Positions 42,769-52,874 of a stretch of 64,000 nt of DNA are shown here, piece by piece. The notes beneath the pieces were generated by a model. It saw only the letters and a list, made by a program, of their open reading frames with translations. It searched no databases and was not told the origin of the DNA. The position numbers and the translations under genes are program-made. The stretch comes from Cladocopium goreaui. Lineage: Eukaryota > Sar > Dinophyceae > Suessiales > Symbiodiniaceae. How positions within the stretch are numbered: the stretch's first letter is position 1; each line of letters opens with the position of its first letter. The stretch lies in assembly GCA_947184155.2 (NCBI GenBank), contig CAMXCT020006767.1, forward strand, positions 743,749 through 807,748, in the 5' to 3' direction.

Positions 42769-43633
42769 TAGCATATACGGAATTTGATGAAACACGTGGG
42801 AGTCAATAGGACAAAGCGGTAGGGGTTGACTTTTCACCGCTAAAACCATAGATACCTCATGATACATCGACCACGAACCCAACAGTTTGCTAGTTGTAAA
42901 GCATCTCAGCAAACCATACGACATCACCATTTGGTCAAAGATGGGTTATTTGGCCACAAATCTAGGGAATAGTTAAGAAAAAAATCGCAGCAACCATTGG
43001 TCCTGGGATTGTCGTGCAATTTAAATTGCAGTGTTCCGGCCTCCTACAAAGTCGGACCCTTGGTAGGTAGGTAACTTACTTCATAACCAGGCAAACATTT
43101 TTTTGTTTGCAAATTGATCATATCTACAGTTTGATAGCCTTTTAAAGCAACTTATAACTGAGCCAAACTTGTCCAAGTTGGTCACTATATGTTTGATACT
43201 CTTACGACTTGAAGATGATTGGGATCCACTTGTGTATCATCTTGTATTGTTGGAATGGATGTGAAGCACCAAGCAGACTACGTACAACATCTTACAGTTT
43301 CTACCCAACAATCTAGTGAACTGGAATTGGCACAATTTTCTTTCTGGGTCATTTTTTGTATGATGTCATGCATGAATGTCCATGTAATTCTCCCAAAATG
43401 TGGGGCCCAGAACCATTGGCTTCCTCGTTGACAAAAGAAACATGTTTTAGATCATTTTCGGGTCCCAATTCAAGAAACAGCCCATACAATCCCATATATA
43501 TATATATATATATATAATTCCCAACAGCTGGGTGAATACCTATATTGGTTTTACGGAAGAGGACGTTTTAAAGATATCAAAAGATATACACATGAGTGAC
43601 ACATGTATTTTTTCGGTGCCTTTTTCGGTGTAG
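42769..43633. other. Intron g-h, right part: no gene seen
   Basis: AT-rich; (AT)n at 43494-43517. An unsupported 70-codon frame at 43219-43431. Confidence 0.5.
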
Positions 43634-43729
43634 AGGTGGTTTCCAACACGTTCAACAGGTATGACACGGTTGACTGCGACGAGCATCCCATTGGTACTAA
43701 TGCCGTTGTGGCGGTGATCACATACACAG
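43634..43729 (+). CDS. POLR1B: POLR1B exon h: PIGTNAVVAVITYTG block
   Basis: Acceptor ggtgtag, then AG GTG GTT: (K)VVSNTFNRYDTVDCD, EHPIGTNAVVAVITYTG plus one base, with a GT donor (gtgggc). This is the conserved P-x-G-x-N-A-x-V-A-V-x-S/T-Y-T-G motif of the hybrid-binding domain. The upstream VV....Y..Y matches the Pol I form of the preceding loop. Phase 1 exit joins G to GC of the next exon (GYDMEDA). Confidence 0.91.
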
Positions 43730-43804
43730 GTGGGCAGCCGGCAGCCGACGTGACACCTGGGATCCCTTAAAGGTGTCAATAAAGGTGGCTGGAAAATCCT
43801 AATA

Positions 43805-43919
43805 CTGGTTGGTGGTTTGGAACATGTTTATTACATTTTTTATTTTCCATAATATATGGGATAATCCTTCCCATTGACGAACTCATATTAATTTCAGGAT
43901 GGTTAAAACCACCAACCAG
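43805..43919. mobile_element. Family A inverted-repeat element (115 bp)
   Basis: Starts ctggttggtggtttggaac and ends ttaaaaccaccaaccag. Confidence 0.9.
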
Positions 43920-44153
43920 CCAATATTTATCGGTGATTTTACCATCTATAAACTTCCTTTTAGTGTGGGAATTTCCAGTTGCTATGTTTGATTTCCAGAT
44001 GGAGTGTGTAGCGAGAACCACATAGTAACGAGTTATAGCCAAGGGGTCAGTTTCGCCTGCGTCTGTTCCTGGTTGATCCTGCAGCTTGTATAGTTCTATT
44101 TTTTGTCACTGTGGCTTATGACCCCAATACGTATATCCCAGTCATAAGGCGTT

Positions 44154-44281
44154 ACAATGTGCCCCCCGAGTTATAAGTTGCTCTTTAAACCCCAGTAACT
44201 ATAGTTATAAGTACCATAAATCATAGTGAAATAGGACTTATTTGCACCAACTTAACTATCGTTCGGAGGGGCCGACATTGT
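44154..44281. mobile_element. Family C inverted-repeat element (128 bp)
   Basis: Starts acaatgtgccccccgag and ends cggaggggccgacattgt. A right-half copy is at 44490-44543. Confidence 0.8.
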
Positions 44282-44543
44282 ATTAGCCCTCTACTAACCT
44301 CTATCAATATCCAGGTTCATCTAAGTTTGTTCCTATTGGGCTGACCCTGAGAATCTCAGCAGTAGAGCTTAAGACATCGAGCTGACCCAGGAGGCCACAA
44401 TGACCCGTTGTGGATCCACAATGCGACCGAAAGGTGAAGTTGGGATATAGTAGATCAGATATAACTGATAAACCTTATATAACGAACTAGTATTCATGGG
44501 GTTTACAAACCAACGTTCACATAACTGGAGGGCCCCACATTGT

Positions 44544-45113
44544 ATGCATTTCTTGATTGTAGCTCCCCCTTTTCTGTGACGATCGTTGATGAGTGACTGA
44601 CAGCTTATACGTTTATCCCATCTAGTAACTAGGCGAAGAGACATGGTTTTGTTCAACCACTTTGGGATGCACAACCAAGCACCACAGGTACAAATCATCT
44701 ACTGTTTTTTTACAACTGGAAAAGTCATTTAGAAGGAATGGATGTTTGTCCAATAATTTCATGTACAGTGAGAGTGCAGTTCCAATGAACTCTGCCCTAG
44801 CTTTGGATGATTGTCGTCTATCATATTCCCATGTTTGCCTCCTGGCCTCAACATTGCTACTTCAACTTGCCCCAGTTATGTTTTTTTTTACACCCCATTG
44901 GCCCTATAGTTACAAGTACCTACCATAAGTCATACAAGGTGGTGTCCCCCCAGTGATGTTTGTTGGTTTATCCCTTCTTGAACTGATATAAGTTCCTAAT
45001 CAACCCTAGATGGAGTTATTTGCACCAACTTAGCCAACTATAAATCAGCTATAACTCCCATTAAATTTCATTGTCCTTGGGATAAATTACCAACCATTAA
45101 ATTGCCCTGCCAG
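44544..45113. other. Intron h-i, right part
   Basis: Right-hand family C half ends at 44543. A further family C-like start is at 44940 (gtccccccagtgatgtttg). No gene. Confidence 0.45.
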
Positions 45114-45135
45114 GCTACGATATGGAGGATGCAAT
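45114..45135 (+). CDS. POLR1B: POLR1B exon i: YDMEDA micro-exon (22 nt)
   Basis: Acceptor cctgccag, then GC TAC GAT ATG GAG GAT GCA AT. It encodes GYDMEDA(M), the loop whose E-D acidic pair contacts the catalytic metal site in all multisubunit RNA polymerases. By homology the donor is GA (at^gacgct), giving AMIINK with the next exon. A GT donor 33 bases later (cg^gtgaaa, 45169) is in the same phase and would insert 11 residues (TLGEAAKDRKR) into this loop. The following 12.2-kb intron holds the copia element. Confidence 0.88.
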
Positions 45136-45224
45136 GACGCTTGGGGAAGCAGCGAAAGACAGAAAGCGGTGAAATGTCAGTGGTATGACCTGGGTTTGTT
45201 TTATGTTGTCATTTGCCATAGCTG

Positions 45225-45256
<32 letters not shown>

Positions 45257-45663
45257 TACAGTATATATATATACATAATTCATTCTGTCATTGATTAGAA
45301 TGATCAGATTATATTTGATTACAATTATATAAACTTTATTTATAGTTATTTACTTTTGTTCAGCAACATGTACATAGATGTATGTGTACATTTTGATCTA
45401 TTGAGTTTCTAAAAACAACAACAACATATACTGTGCCCAACGTACCGCGCAGTGATCAAATGGGGACCCAAGGGATTCAAAACATGGCTGCAAGGGCGGC
45501 CTTACACAGACCTGGCAGTAGTGGCTATGTGGCAGTTCAACGGTGTTTTTTTTGTGCCAAATCAATTCCTTCTGAATCCTGGAAGCGGCTGATGAACCAT
45601 GATGATATGGTTTGGTTGATTACATATGATTAAATACGATTCAATATCGTTATGTAATTTGAT
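45136..45663. other. Intron i-j left of the copia element
   Basis: Contains the alternative GT donor at 45169, an (AT)n run at 45228-45270 and AT-rich DNA up to the insertion site. Confidence 0.5.
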
Positions 45664-45668
45664 GTTAT
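45664..45668. repeat. Target-site duplication GTTAT (left copy)
   Basis: GTTAT directly precedes the 5' LTR; the identical pentamer follows the 3' LTR at 53373-53377. Five-base duplications are standard for Ty1/copia integrases. Confidence 0.9.
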
Positions 45669-45811
45669 TGCAAGCAAAATACGCACCATATGCTAGGTTT
45701 GGCTGCCTGTATGACTTGTGGTAAAACATGTCACCACAGTGCATGCATGTGTACTCCGCAGCCCCAGTGGACCATTCGAAGTGGCACAAAACAGTGAGTC
45801 CGCTTTTCGCA
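45669..45811 (+). repeat. 5' LTR (143 bp)
   Basis: Begins TGCAAGCAAAATACGCACC and ends CCGCTTTTCGCA, with TG..CA termini. Identical at all 143 positions to the 3' LTR by direct reading. It must hold the element's promoter; no TATA box is obvious. Confidence 0.95.
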
Positions 45812-45835
45812 TGGTAGCGGAGCTGGTTCCTGACC
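45812..45835 (+). promoter_or_regulatory. Primer-binding site, probably initiator tRNA-Met
   Basis: TGGTAGCGGAGC starts directly after the LTR. TGG pairs with the CCA end of a tRNA, and the following bases fit the acceptor stem of eukaryotic initiator tRNA-Met (TGGTAGC(A/G)GAG). The primer identity is an inference without the host tRNA sequence. Confidence 0.7.
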
Positions 45836-45911
45836 GATCAGGGCCGGCATCCGCAGACGGTTTACACCGCCCGTAAGAGGCGGGTAACACTGCAAACAGC
45901 TGTGCTTGTAG

Positions 45912-46976
45912 CAGCGTTTGCGCCTCGTTGAGTTCGAGGAGAAGAAGACTGGTAGCTGCGTGTGGAGCAGCACCTGGACCTCTCCGACGAGAGGACAAAT
46001 CCCCGGCAAGACGGGGAAGGGAAAAGCAAAGGGCCAAGGAAAAGCCCAAGAGAGAACCAGGTCCGCCCGAGCCATAGAGCGGCGGATACTACGTGGGGCA
46101 GCAAGGCGTGCAGAAGGCTTGCTGAACACCACTGTGGAAGCAGCCAGCGGTACGACCAACAGGCCGGACCACAACGAGCTGGACTACGTGGAAGGCTTGA
46201 GACTTCAGGCCGTTCCAGAACAAGAAGTACCAGAGTTTCTGGACGTGAACAGGACTGTGGTTGGTGGTCTGCCAACACACAGCAAAGCAGGAGGAGCGAC
46301 CAAGCGCGTGTGGAGGAAGTTCGAGAAGGACTACCCGAGCCTCGCCAAAGTCGTACAGTCTACACCGGGTGGAAAGGCGAGAAAGTCCTTTGCCCAGGAA
46401 GAAGGAGGTCGACGAGTAGCACAAGGACTCGTTGCACCTAGGGCACAAGTCGTGCCAACCACACTGCCGCCGCCTGAGCAGCGTGGAGAGGAAGCAGTAG
46501 GAGAGGAAGAAGAAACACACGCGGCAACGAGCGTGTGGTACTCTGTGGACGAGTTCGGGAACTTCAAGGAGGAGGTCGACGACTCGCCCGAAGAAGAGGA
46601 AAGGCCGAAGACCGAGCAAGCGTCTTCAGCGGCAAGTAGCAGCTCAGTGGGTGTCTCCGAAGTCGCCCGAGCTGTTCAGGACCTAGAGCTGAGGAGTCAG
46701 AAAGCCTCAGAAGAAAGAAACCCAGAAGGTCGAGAAGAAGGACGGGACTACCAGCGTGAGGAGTTGGAGGACCGTGAAGAGCGGGACTACCAGCGTGAGG
46801 AGTTGGAGGACCGTAGAAGCAACTGGAGCGAGACAGCTTCCAGTAGCTCTACAAGCTGGTCGAGGAGTACCTGGAGTAGCAACTGGGGAAGCGACCAGTC
46901 GAGGGCTTGGGCCGGACGTAGGTGGTCAGAAGGGTACCACCTAGGCTGGCACAGAGGTTGGCATCGAGGCGGGTAA
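45912..46976 (+). CDS. Copia ORF1: 354-codon frame with no ATG
   Basis: Open from the stop at 45909 to TAA at 46974, in the same frame as gag-pol but separated from it by 102 bases with several stops. It is strongly charged: a KGKAKGQGKAQ patch near the start, R/A-rich helices, an acidic/serine-rich middle, and a 13-residue in-frame duplication (RDYQREELEDREE, then RDYQREELEDRRS), ending in tryptophan/serine- and histidine/glycine-rich sequence. There is no methionine codon in the frame, nor any ATG in any sense frame from 45812 to 47078. If translated it needs a non-AUG start or leader splicing. No homology recognised. Confidence 0.6.
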   Translation, partial: QRLRLVEFEEKKTGSCVWSSTWTSPTRGQIPGKTGKGKAKGQGKAQERTRSARAIERRILRGAARRAEGLLNTTVEAASGTTNRPDHNELDYVEGLRLQAVPEQEVPEFLDVNRTVVGGLPTHSKAGGATKRVWRKFEKDYPSLAKVVQSTPGGKARKSFAQEEGGRRVAQGLVAPRAQVVPTTLPPPEQRGEEAVGEEEETHAATSVWYSVDEFGNFKEEVDDSPEEEERPKTEQASSAASSSSVGVSEVARAVQDLELRSQKASEERNPEGREEGRDYQREELEDREERDYQREELEDRRSNWSETASSSSTSWSRSTWSSNWGSDQSRAWAGRRWSEGYHLGWHRGWHRGG

Positions 46977-47078
46977 TACCGCTGGAACGGTAGGTTCCAG
47001 TAGGTACCCCTTGCCTGCCCAATAGGGGCATCTGTACACTAGAAGTGTAAATAGCCTCGTGTACCATAGCCTGTAAAG

Positions 47079-50000
47079 ATGGCAACGGTAGAACAGTTGC
47101 AAGCACAGCTCGCGCAAATGCAAGCGCAGCAAAACCAATTGGTGGAAGGTTTGCAACGTGCGAACCAAAGTTTTGAAAGTCAAGCAAGACGGTTGAACGA
47201 AACTGAAACGAGACTGCAAGAACAGACGGACAAATTGACCCGGACTGAAACGGAGCTAGCGCAAAGGACACAGGCGCTGGCACAGCAAACAACACAACTT
47301 GCCCAGGCTCAGCAAGCACAGGCAAGCAGCACACAACCAGCTGGGGTAGAAATGACAAAACTGATTCACCCTAGCAACGTCCCAAAGCCGCAAGTTTGGG
47401 ATGGTAAAAGAGAAGGATGGGAAAAGTTTAAACATGTGTTCGTAGCATGGAGTTCCACTGTTCACCCCAAATACCCTGAAATGTTGGAAAAGTTTGGGGA
47501 AAGCAAGGATCCCTTGGATGATGCTATGCAAACCCCTGAAGAGGATTTGTTGGCCAAGGCGATGTATACGTTTCTCGTACAGTACTGTCCGGAGCCTACG
47601 ATGAATGTAGTGGGTCAGGGACTGCACACAGCAAATGGATTTGAGGTTTGTCGCAGACTGGTCAGACTGTCTGAGCCATCGTACAGAACCAAAGCATGGG
47701 TTTGGAGAAGACATTTGAGTAACCCCAATTTCCCAAAAGACATAAACAATTGGAGTACTGCACTCCATCAGTGGGAATCAGAACTAAGGGAGTTTGAACG
47801 AACCTCCAAGAGTGTTTTCTCAGAAGAGGAAAAGGTCTCAATCTTAGCGCATGTAGCACCTCCAGAGCTTCAGCAAAGCATCTTTATGCACAGCGACGCG
47901 TTGGGCACTTACGCGAAGATTCGAGACTACATCGAGCAGTACCTCATCAACAAGAACGTTTGGAAGAGACCGCAAGGATCCCAGTTTGGAATCACTAAGG
48001 CGGCAAACAAGGTTGATGACGGAGGACCGGCACCCATGGACATCGGTGCGGTCAAAGGTAAAGGAAAAGATGACAAAGGAAAAGGAAAGAGCAAACACAA
48101 AGGTTCTTGGAACAACGACAAAGGTAGCAAAGGTGGAGCAAAAGGCAAAGGTAAAGAAGACAAAGGAAAAGGAAAAGGACACGAAAACAAGGGTACAGGT
48201 AAAGGAAAAGGTGATGGAAAACAAGGTGGCAAAGGAAGTCAGGTGAATAATCCTGATGCCGGAAAGAAATGTCACGTATGCCAGAAGTACGGACATGTCG
48301 CAAAGAACTGTTGGTGGAAGGTATCATCTGTGGATGAAACCACAACCACCACGGGGAATACCGCCAACAAGACCGAAGGCAACAACAACCAAACGAAACA
48401 GAACCCAAACAGTGGAAACGGAGTTGGATCGGTTTCAAACATCAATTTTGGTGAACATGACCGATACTGTTTCACTGTCAGGGATGCTCAGGTCAGTGCA
48501 TTGTCTGAGAGCGATGAATTCAGATATCTTTTGGTTGACTCAGGAGCATGTGAAAACGTTGCCAAGTATGGGGATTTTGTTGGACCGGTTGATTCCACAA
48601 AAGGAAAACCTTTATTTGGTGTTCAAGGGAACCCACTCAAAATATATGGAAAGCAATCTCCCAAAATTGAAGTCGGGAACTTAAAAGGACTGATGGACAT
48701 GACTGTGACTGACTCAGCAGAGAGTTTGCTGTCAGTTTTCAACATGGTGGAAAAGGGTCATGCCGTGCATTTTGAAAAGAACAACTGTCATTTGGTTACG
48801 AACCAGAATGAAAGGATTCCATTGGAATTGCATGGAAAGAGATGGTATTTGAAAGTGAAACATGATCAACAAAGTTCGTCAAGTTCAGGAAACGGAAATT
48901 TGAGAACACAAAGAATAGCACCAGTCAAAGGAGTCAGGTTTGAAGAAGAAAAGGAACCTGATACCTGGAGAATGGAGACCAATGAGGAAGGAGAATTCGT
49001 GGTTCGTGTGCACAACACAGCACGATTCCAACTATTCAGCCCAGAGCGAATGGCTGATCTTCCTGTTCCAATCAATCGACTACTACCTGGTCGACTTACC
49101 AAGATCTATTTCTCCGAAGATGGATCGCATGTGGAAGACCAGAGTTTGTGGACAAGAAAACAGACATCTGCCAAGAACATGGGCAGAGAATGGCTGGGAG
49201 AATCGTGGTTTAGATTGAAGCCAGAGACTGAAATTCCTGAAAAGAAGGATGCAGAGATTGAAGAAGCAAAGAAAGTTGAAGGAGTACGTGACCCAGACCA
49301 AGACATGGATGAGTTCTTTTTGGATTGGGTGTACGTAGAAGATCGAGTACAACCAGATCCAATTGATCAAGACCAAGCCGAACGTGAAGTGTTTCGAGAG
49401 CAAAGACAGCTTCATGAAGAAGGAGAAGTGAAAGAACAAGCACAGGAGGTAGATGTACCAAAGGCACCGAGTGCACAACAGCGTGAGGAGCACAGGCTTC
49501 ATCATGCAAATTTCGAACCTTGGTGTGAAACTTGCATCAAAGGACAAGGACGAGGTGCACCTCACAGAAGAAGCAAGGAAGACAAGAAAGAACACATCAT
49601 CTACTCCGACTACATGTTCTTCAGTGTGGATGGTGAGATGGTGAATAGAAGTGAAGGAAAGAAGCAGAAAGGACTGATCACAGTGCTGACGGCAATTTGC
49701 AAGGACAGTCAGTATCCCTTCGCCATGGTGGTCCCATCAAAAGGAGGAGGGTACTACTCAAGGGATGCGTTGGCAGCTTGGATCAGAGATCTGGGATGGA
49801 ACAAAGTGACAATACAAATAGATCAGGAAAATTCCATGAACAAGTTGTTTGACAGAGTGAGGGATCTCATGCCGGAAAGAGTAGAGATTCGGAAATCACC
49901 ACGGTATAGCTCACAGTCTCTTGCAGATGGAGAAATGGTGAATGGACTGATAGCTGGAAAGATTCGCACATGGCTGTGTGAGTTGTCTGAAAGCTATGCA

Positions 50001-52874
50001 ACGAAAATTGGAACCGAGCACTACGTGTTCCCATGGATCGTGCGTCACAGCGCATGGACTTTAGCAAGGTTTCATGTCAACAAGAGCAAGACCACAGCGT
50101 TTCGTGTGATAAAGGGCAGAGACTACGTGGGTGAGTTGATACCATTTGGAGAGACAGTGATGGGAAAATTTCCAAAGGTGAAAGACAAGTCTGCACCTCG
50201 ATGGACAAAAGGAATCTATGCAGGAAAGAAAGAAAATTCAGATGAGCACATGATGTTGACAAGTGCCGGAGCTATTAGTTTCAGAACAGTCCGAAGATTG
50301 CCAGTTGGATCACAGTTCCAAGATGCTGTGATGGAAGTTGCGAGAGGAGTCCCATGGAATACAGTGTTGGGAATCGAGAAAACAAAGCCGGAAGCAATCT
50401 CATCGGAGGTGAAAGCAATTGTGGCACCAGAAATCGAAGGACAGGAAACCTATGATTTCGAGGACAAATCGAAACAAGAAAACGAGCCGATCTTTGATGA
50501 CAAACCAGAAGCAATGGCGAAAGCAAAGGTGGTTCACATACCACAACCTATTGTACCACCATTGCGGAATGCACCAAGATCAGCTCCAAGTACACCGAAA
50601 GGAGGGAAAGCACAGAAGAGCACAAAGAAGGAAGACAAAGCACCAGAGATGCAGGTGGACGATGAAGGAGAGAGGATCGAGATTGAAGAAAAGGATTCCA
50701 AGAAGCCACGACTGGCAGAGGGTACAACCTCTAGTGCCGTACCGGGCGACACCGGAATGAATCCAGGACAACCTGAACTGTACCGCATAGACACACCAAC
50801 AGATGACAACATGAGTGCAGCGGGCACAGCGTCTCAGGACATGGTTTCTGGAGTCAGTAACGGTGAAGTTCCAGATGCGGAAGAAATGAGGAAGAAATAC
50901 CATATGCCAGTGAACAAGGACCATGTATGGTTTCAGAAGTGGCTAGATGAGAGAAAGGAGTACTTCCAGAGTGAAATGGTGGCAAACATCATGGACTACC
51001 TGGACCAAATTGGAGCAGCAGAAGAAGAACAAAAGAAAGCTCGAAAGATGGAGATCAAGAAGTTGAACGAGGACTTTGGAGCATTTACACCGAGAGACGG
51101 AAGATTGATTCCAAAGGAAATAACAGTGTTTGGTCATAAATGGGTAGACAAAGTTAGTGAAGGAATTGCAAAGTCAAGGTTGACATGTCAGGACTTCAAA
51201 CGAAAGGGACAGGACAATGACAGAAATACGTCGGAAGCACCAAGCAATTTTTGTCCGACACCACATGGATGTTCCAGAAAACTGTTGGAAGTCTACAGTA
51301 TGGCAACAGGACTACCACGAGTGAAAGCAGATCTCACATCAGCGTTTCTGATTGCCAATGACCAAGGTGACAAGACAGGACAACCTGTGATGATGAAACC
51401 ACCTAAGGAATGGCTGGAAGACTACGACGATTGGTACTTGTTGCAGCCCAAGGAAGTTCAAGAAGAACTCAAGGACGTTCCTAAGGAACATATCCTGTGG
51501 CAAGTGGATGGCAACTTGTACGGACGTCAGTCAGCAGCAGCACAGTACAGAGACAGATTAGAAGAAATAATCACTAAAGAGTTACCACCAGAACAATATG
51601 AGTTTCAGCGAGGAGCAATCGATGGATGTGTGTACAAATGTGAGAAAACAGGAACAGTGCTGATTCATCACATAGATGATTTCGACATTTGTGGACCCGA
51701 GAAAGTTTTGAATGATTTGCTGATGATTCAATTTCCAAAGAACGGTTGCAAGCTGAAAATGGGAGAGATGGAATACCCGTTTGTAGGAAGTAAAACAACT
51801 TCAGAGTTTCTTGGAAGGACCAAGATCAATGTCGAAGAAGCCGTGATCACGAAACCAAACGCGAAACATGTAGAGGTGATACTGAAACAACTGGGTTTGG
51901 AAAATGCCAAGCCTGGACCAGTGCCAGGAAAGAAACTTGACCTGACACAGGACAAACTGTTGGACGAGAAACAGAAAGCGATATATGCCAGTTGTGTGGG
52001 AAGCGCAATTTACTTATCTCAGGACAGACCAGACATAAAGTTCAGTACCAAGGAATTGGCAAAACGCATTCGGGAACCAAGGGAATGCGACATGGCCAAC
52101 CTTAAAGTCCTGGGAAGGTATCTCCGAGGAACCACGAACTATGGGCATGTGACAAAGTTGACAGAGGGGATCGACATCCGAGAAGGAATCCCGATGCACT
52201 GCTACTGTGACAGTGACTGGGCAGGAGACCAAGAAAGCAGACGTTCCACAAGCGGTGAGGCGATTTTCGTAGGAGGAACACTCGTCGAATCGTCATCGCA
52301 CACGCAACCAGGAACGCCAGCGACAAGCTCAGGGGAAGCTGAAATAAGGTCCCTGACGCACTGTGCTCAGACTGCAGTATTTGTGCGAAACTTAGCTGAA
52401 AAGGATTTTGGAATGAAACTGGACACACCGAGGATTTGGTGTGACTCGTCAGCAGCCATACAAGCTGGAAAGAAAATAGGTGTAGGAAAGATGAGACACA
52501 TAGCAGTAGGACACCTTTACATACAAGAGTTGGTGAAAACAAAACAAGTGATCATAGGTAAAATCGACGGAACAAAGAATCCCGCAGACATCCTCACAAA
52601 ACACCTTGCGACAGGTGAACTGGTACGAAACGGATGCGAGTTGATAGGACTCGTGGACCTGACTGAGGATGGACTGGACAAACACGTGTCGAAAACAAAC
52701 ATGAGAACAATAGGTTCTGTGAATGAGAACGAAAACAAACGATGGAAAGCGCAAACCGGCTCAAAGCTTAGCGTTCGACAACACGCTTCCGGGGTGAAAC
52801 GAAATGGAAACCTTGGGGGACACACCTGTGTTGTGGGGCGGCAAAGCCATCATGCCGGGAAACACCGGGATTGA
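47079..52874 (+). CDS. Copia gag-pol polyprotein (1,931 aa)
   Basis: Starts at the first ATG after the LTR junction. Residues 5-90 form a glutamine-rich coiled coil; 100-310 are Gag (KPQVWDGKREGWEKFKHVF); 320-390 are a K-G repeat; a CCHC knuckle is at 398-411 (CHVCQKYGHVAKNC). The aspartic protease DSG has D487. The integrase has H805, H809, C816, C819 and D844, D915, E952 (D-D-36-E). Reverse transcriptase has KADLTSAF (D1418) and HHIDDF (D1533, D1534). RNase H has CDSDWAGD (D1711), SSGEAE (about 1751-1755) and WCDSS (D1789), ending in KNPADILTKHL. No frameshift separates gag and pol, as in many copia elements; how Gag excess is made is not visible. Confidence 0.95.
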   Translation: MATVEQLQAQLAQMQAQQNQLVEGLQRANQSFESQARRLNETETRLQEQTDKLTRTETELAQRTQALAQQTTQLAQAQQAQASSTQPAGVEMTKLIHPSNVPKPQVWDGKREGWEKFKHVFVAWSSTVHPKYPEMLEKFGESKDPLDDAMQTPEEDLLAKAMYTFLVQYCPEPTMNVVGQGLHTANGFEVCRRLVRLSEPSYRTKAWVWRRHLSNPNFPKDINNWSTALHQWESELREFERTSKSVFSEEEKVSILAHVAPPELQQSIFMHSDALGTYAKIRDYIEQYLINKNVWKRPQGSQFGITKAANKVDDGGPAPMDIGAVKGKGKDDKGKGKSKHKGSWNNDKGSKGGAKGKGKEDKGKGKGHENKGTGKGKGDGKQGGKGSQVNNPDAGKKCHVCQKYGHVAKNCWWKVSSVDETTTTTGNTANKTEGNNNQTKQNPNSGNGVGSVSNINFGEHDRYCFTVRDAQVSALSESDEFRYLLVDSGACENVAKYGDFVGPVDSTKGKPLFGVQGNPLKIYGKQSPKIEVGNLKGLMDMTVTDSAESLLSVFNMVEKGHAVHFEKNNCHLVTNQNERIPLELHGKRWYLKVKHDQQSSSSSGNGNLRTQRIAPVKGVRFEEEKEPDTWRMETNEEGEFVVRVHNTARFQLFSPERMADLPVPINRLLPGRLTKIYFSEDGSHVEDQSLWTRKQTSAKNMGREWLGESWFRLKPETEIPEKKDAEIEEAKKVEGVRDPDQDMDEFFLDWVYVEDRVQPDPIDQDQAEREVFREQRQLHEEGEVKEQAQEVDVPKAPSAQQREEHRLHHANFEPWCETCIKGQGRGAPHRRSKEDKKEHIIYSDYMFFSVDGEMVNRSEGKKQKGLITVLTAICKDSQYPFAMVVPSKGGGYYSRDALAAWIRDLGWNKVTIQIDQENSMNKLFDRVRDLMPERVEIRKSPRYSSQSLADGEMVNGLIAGKIRTWLCELSESYATKIGTEHYVFPWIVRHSAWTLARFHVNKSKTTAFRVIKGRDYVGELIPFGETVMGKFPKVKDKSAPRWTKGIYAGKKENSDEHMMLTSAGAISFRTVRRLPVGSQFQDAVMEVARGVPWNTVLGIEKTKPEAISSEVKAIVAPEIEGQETYDFEDKSKQENEPIFDDKPEAMAKAKVVHIPQPIVPPLRNAPRSAPSTPKGGKAQKSTKKEDKAPEMQVDDEGERIEIEEKDSKKPRLAEGTTSSAVPGDTGMNPGQPELYRIDTPTDDNMSAAGTASQDMVSGVSNGEVPDAEEMRKKYHMPVNKDHVWFQKWLDERKEYFQSEMVANIMDYLDQIGAAEEEQKKARKMEIKKLNEDFGAFTPRDGRLIPKEITVFGHKWVDKVSEGIAKSRLTCQDFKRKGQDNDRNTSEAPSNFCPTPHGCSRKLLEVYSMATGLPRVKADLTSAFLIANDQGDKTGQPVMMKPPKEWLEDYDDWYLLQPKEVQEELKDVPKEHILWQVDGNLYGRQSAAAQYRDRLEEIITKELPPEQYEFQRGAIDGCVYKCEKTGTVLIHHIDDFDICGPEKVLNDLLMIQFPKNGCKLKMGEMEYPFVGSKTTSEFLGRTKINVEEAVITKPNAKHVEVILKQLGLENAKPGPVPGKKLDLTQDKLLDEKQKAIYASCVGSAIYLSQDRPDIKFSTKELAKRIREPRECDMANLKVLGRYLRGTTNYGHVTKLTEGIDIREGIPMHCYCDSDWAGDQESRRSTSGEAIFVGGTLVESSSHTQPGTPATSSGEAEIRSLTHCAQTAVFVRNLAEKDFGMKLDTPRIWCDSSAAIQAGKKIGVGKMRHIAVGHLYIQELVKTKQVIIGKIDGTKNPADILTKHLATGELVRNGCELIGLVDLTEDGLDKHVSKTNMRTIGSVNENENKRWKAQTGSKLSVRQHASGVKRNGNLGGHTCVVGRQSHHAGKHRD

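Noticed and set aside
44069-44085. cctggttgatcctgc, identical to the 5' start of 18S rRNA
   Set aside because: Only about 15 bases match and the next bases (agcttgtatag) diverge from the rRNA. No further rRNA sequence follows. Curious in an RNA polymerase I gene but best taken as chance.
45669-45811. Antisense LTR frame with a CMHCG motif (also in the 3' LTR)
   Set aside because: Short, without ATG context in a transcript, and explained by LTR sequence identity.
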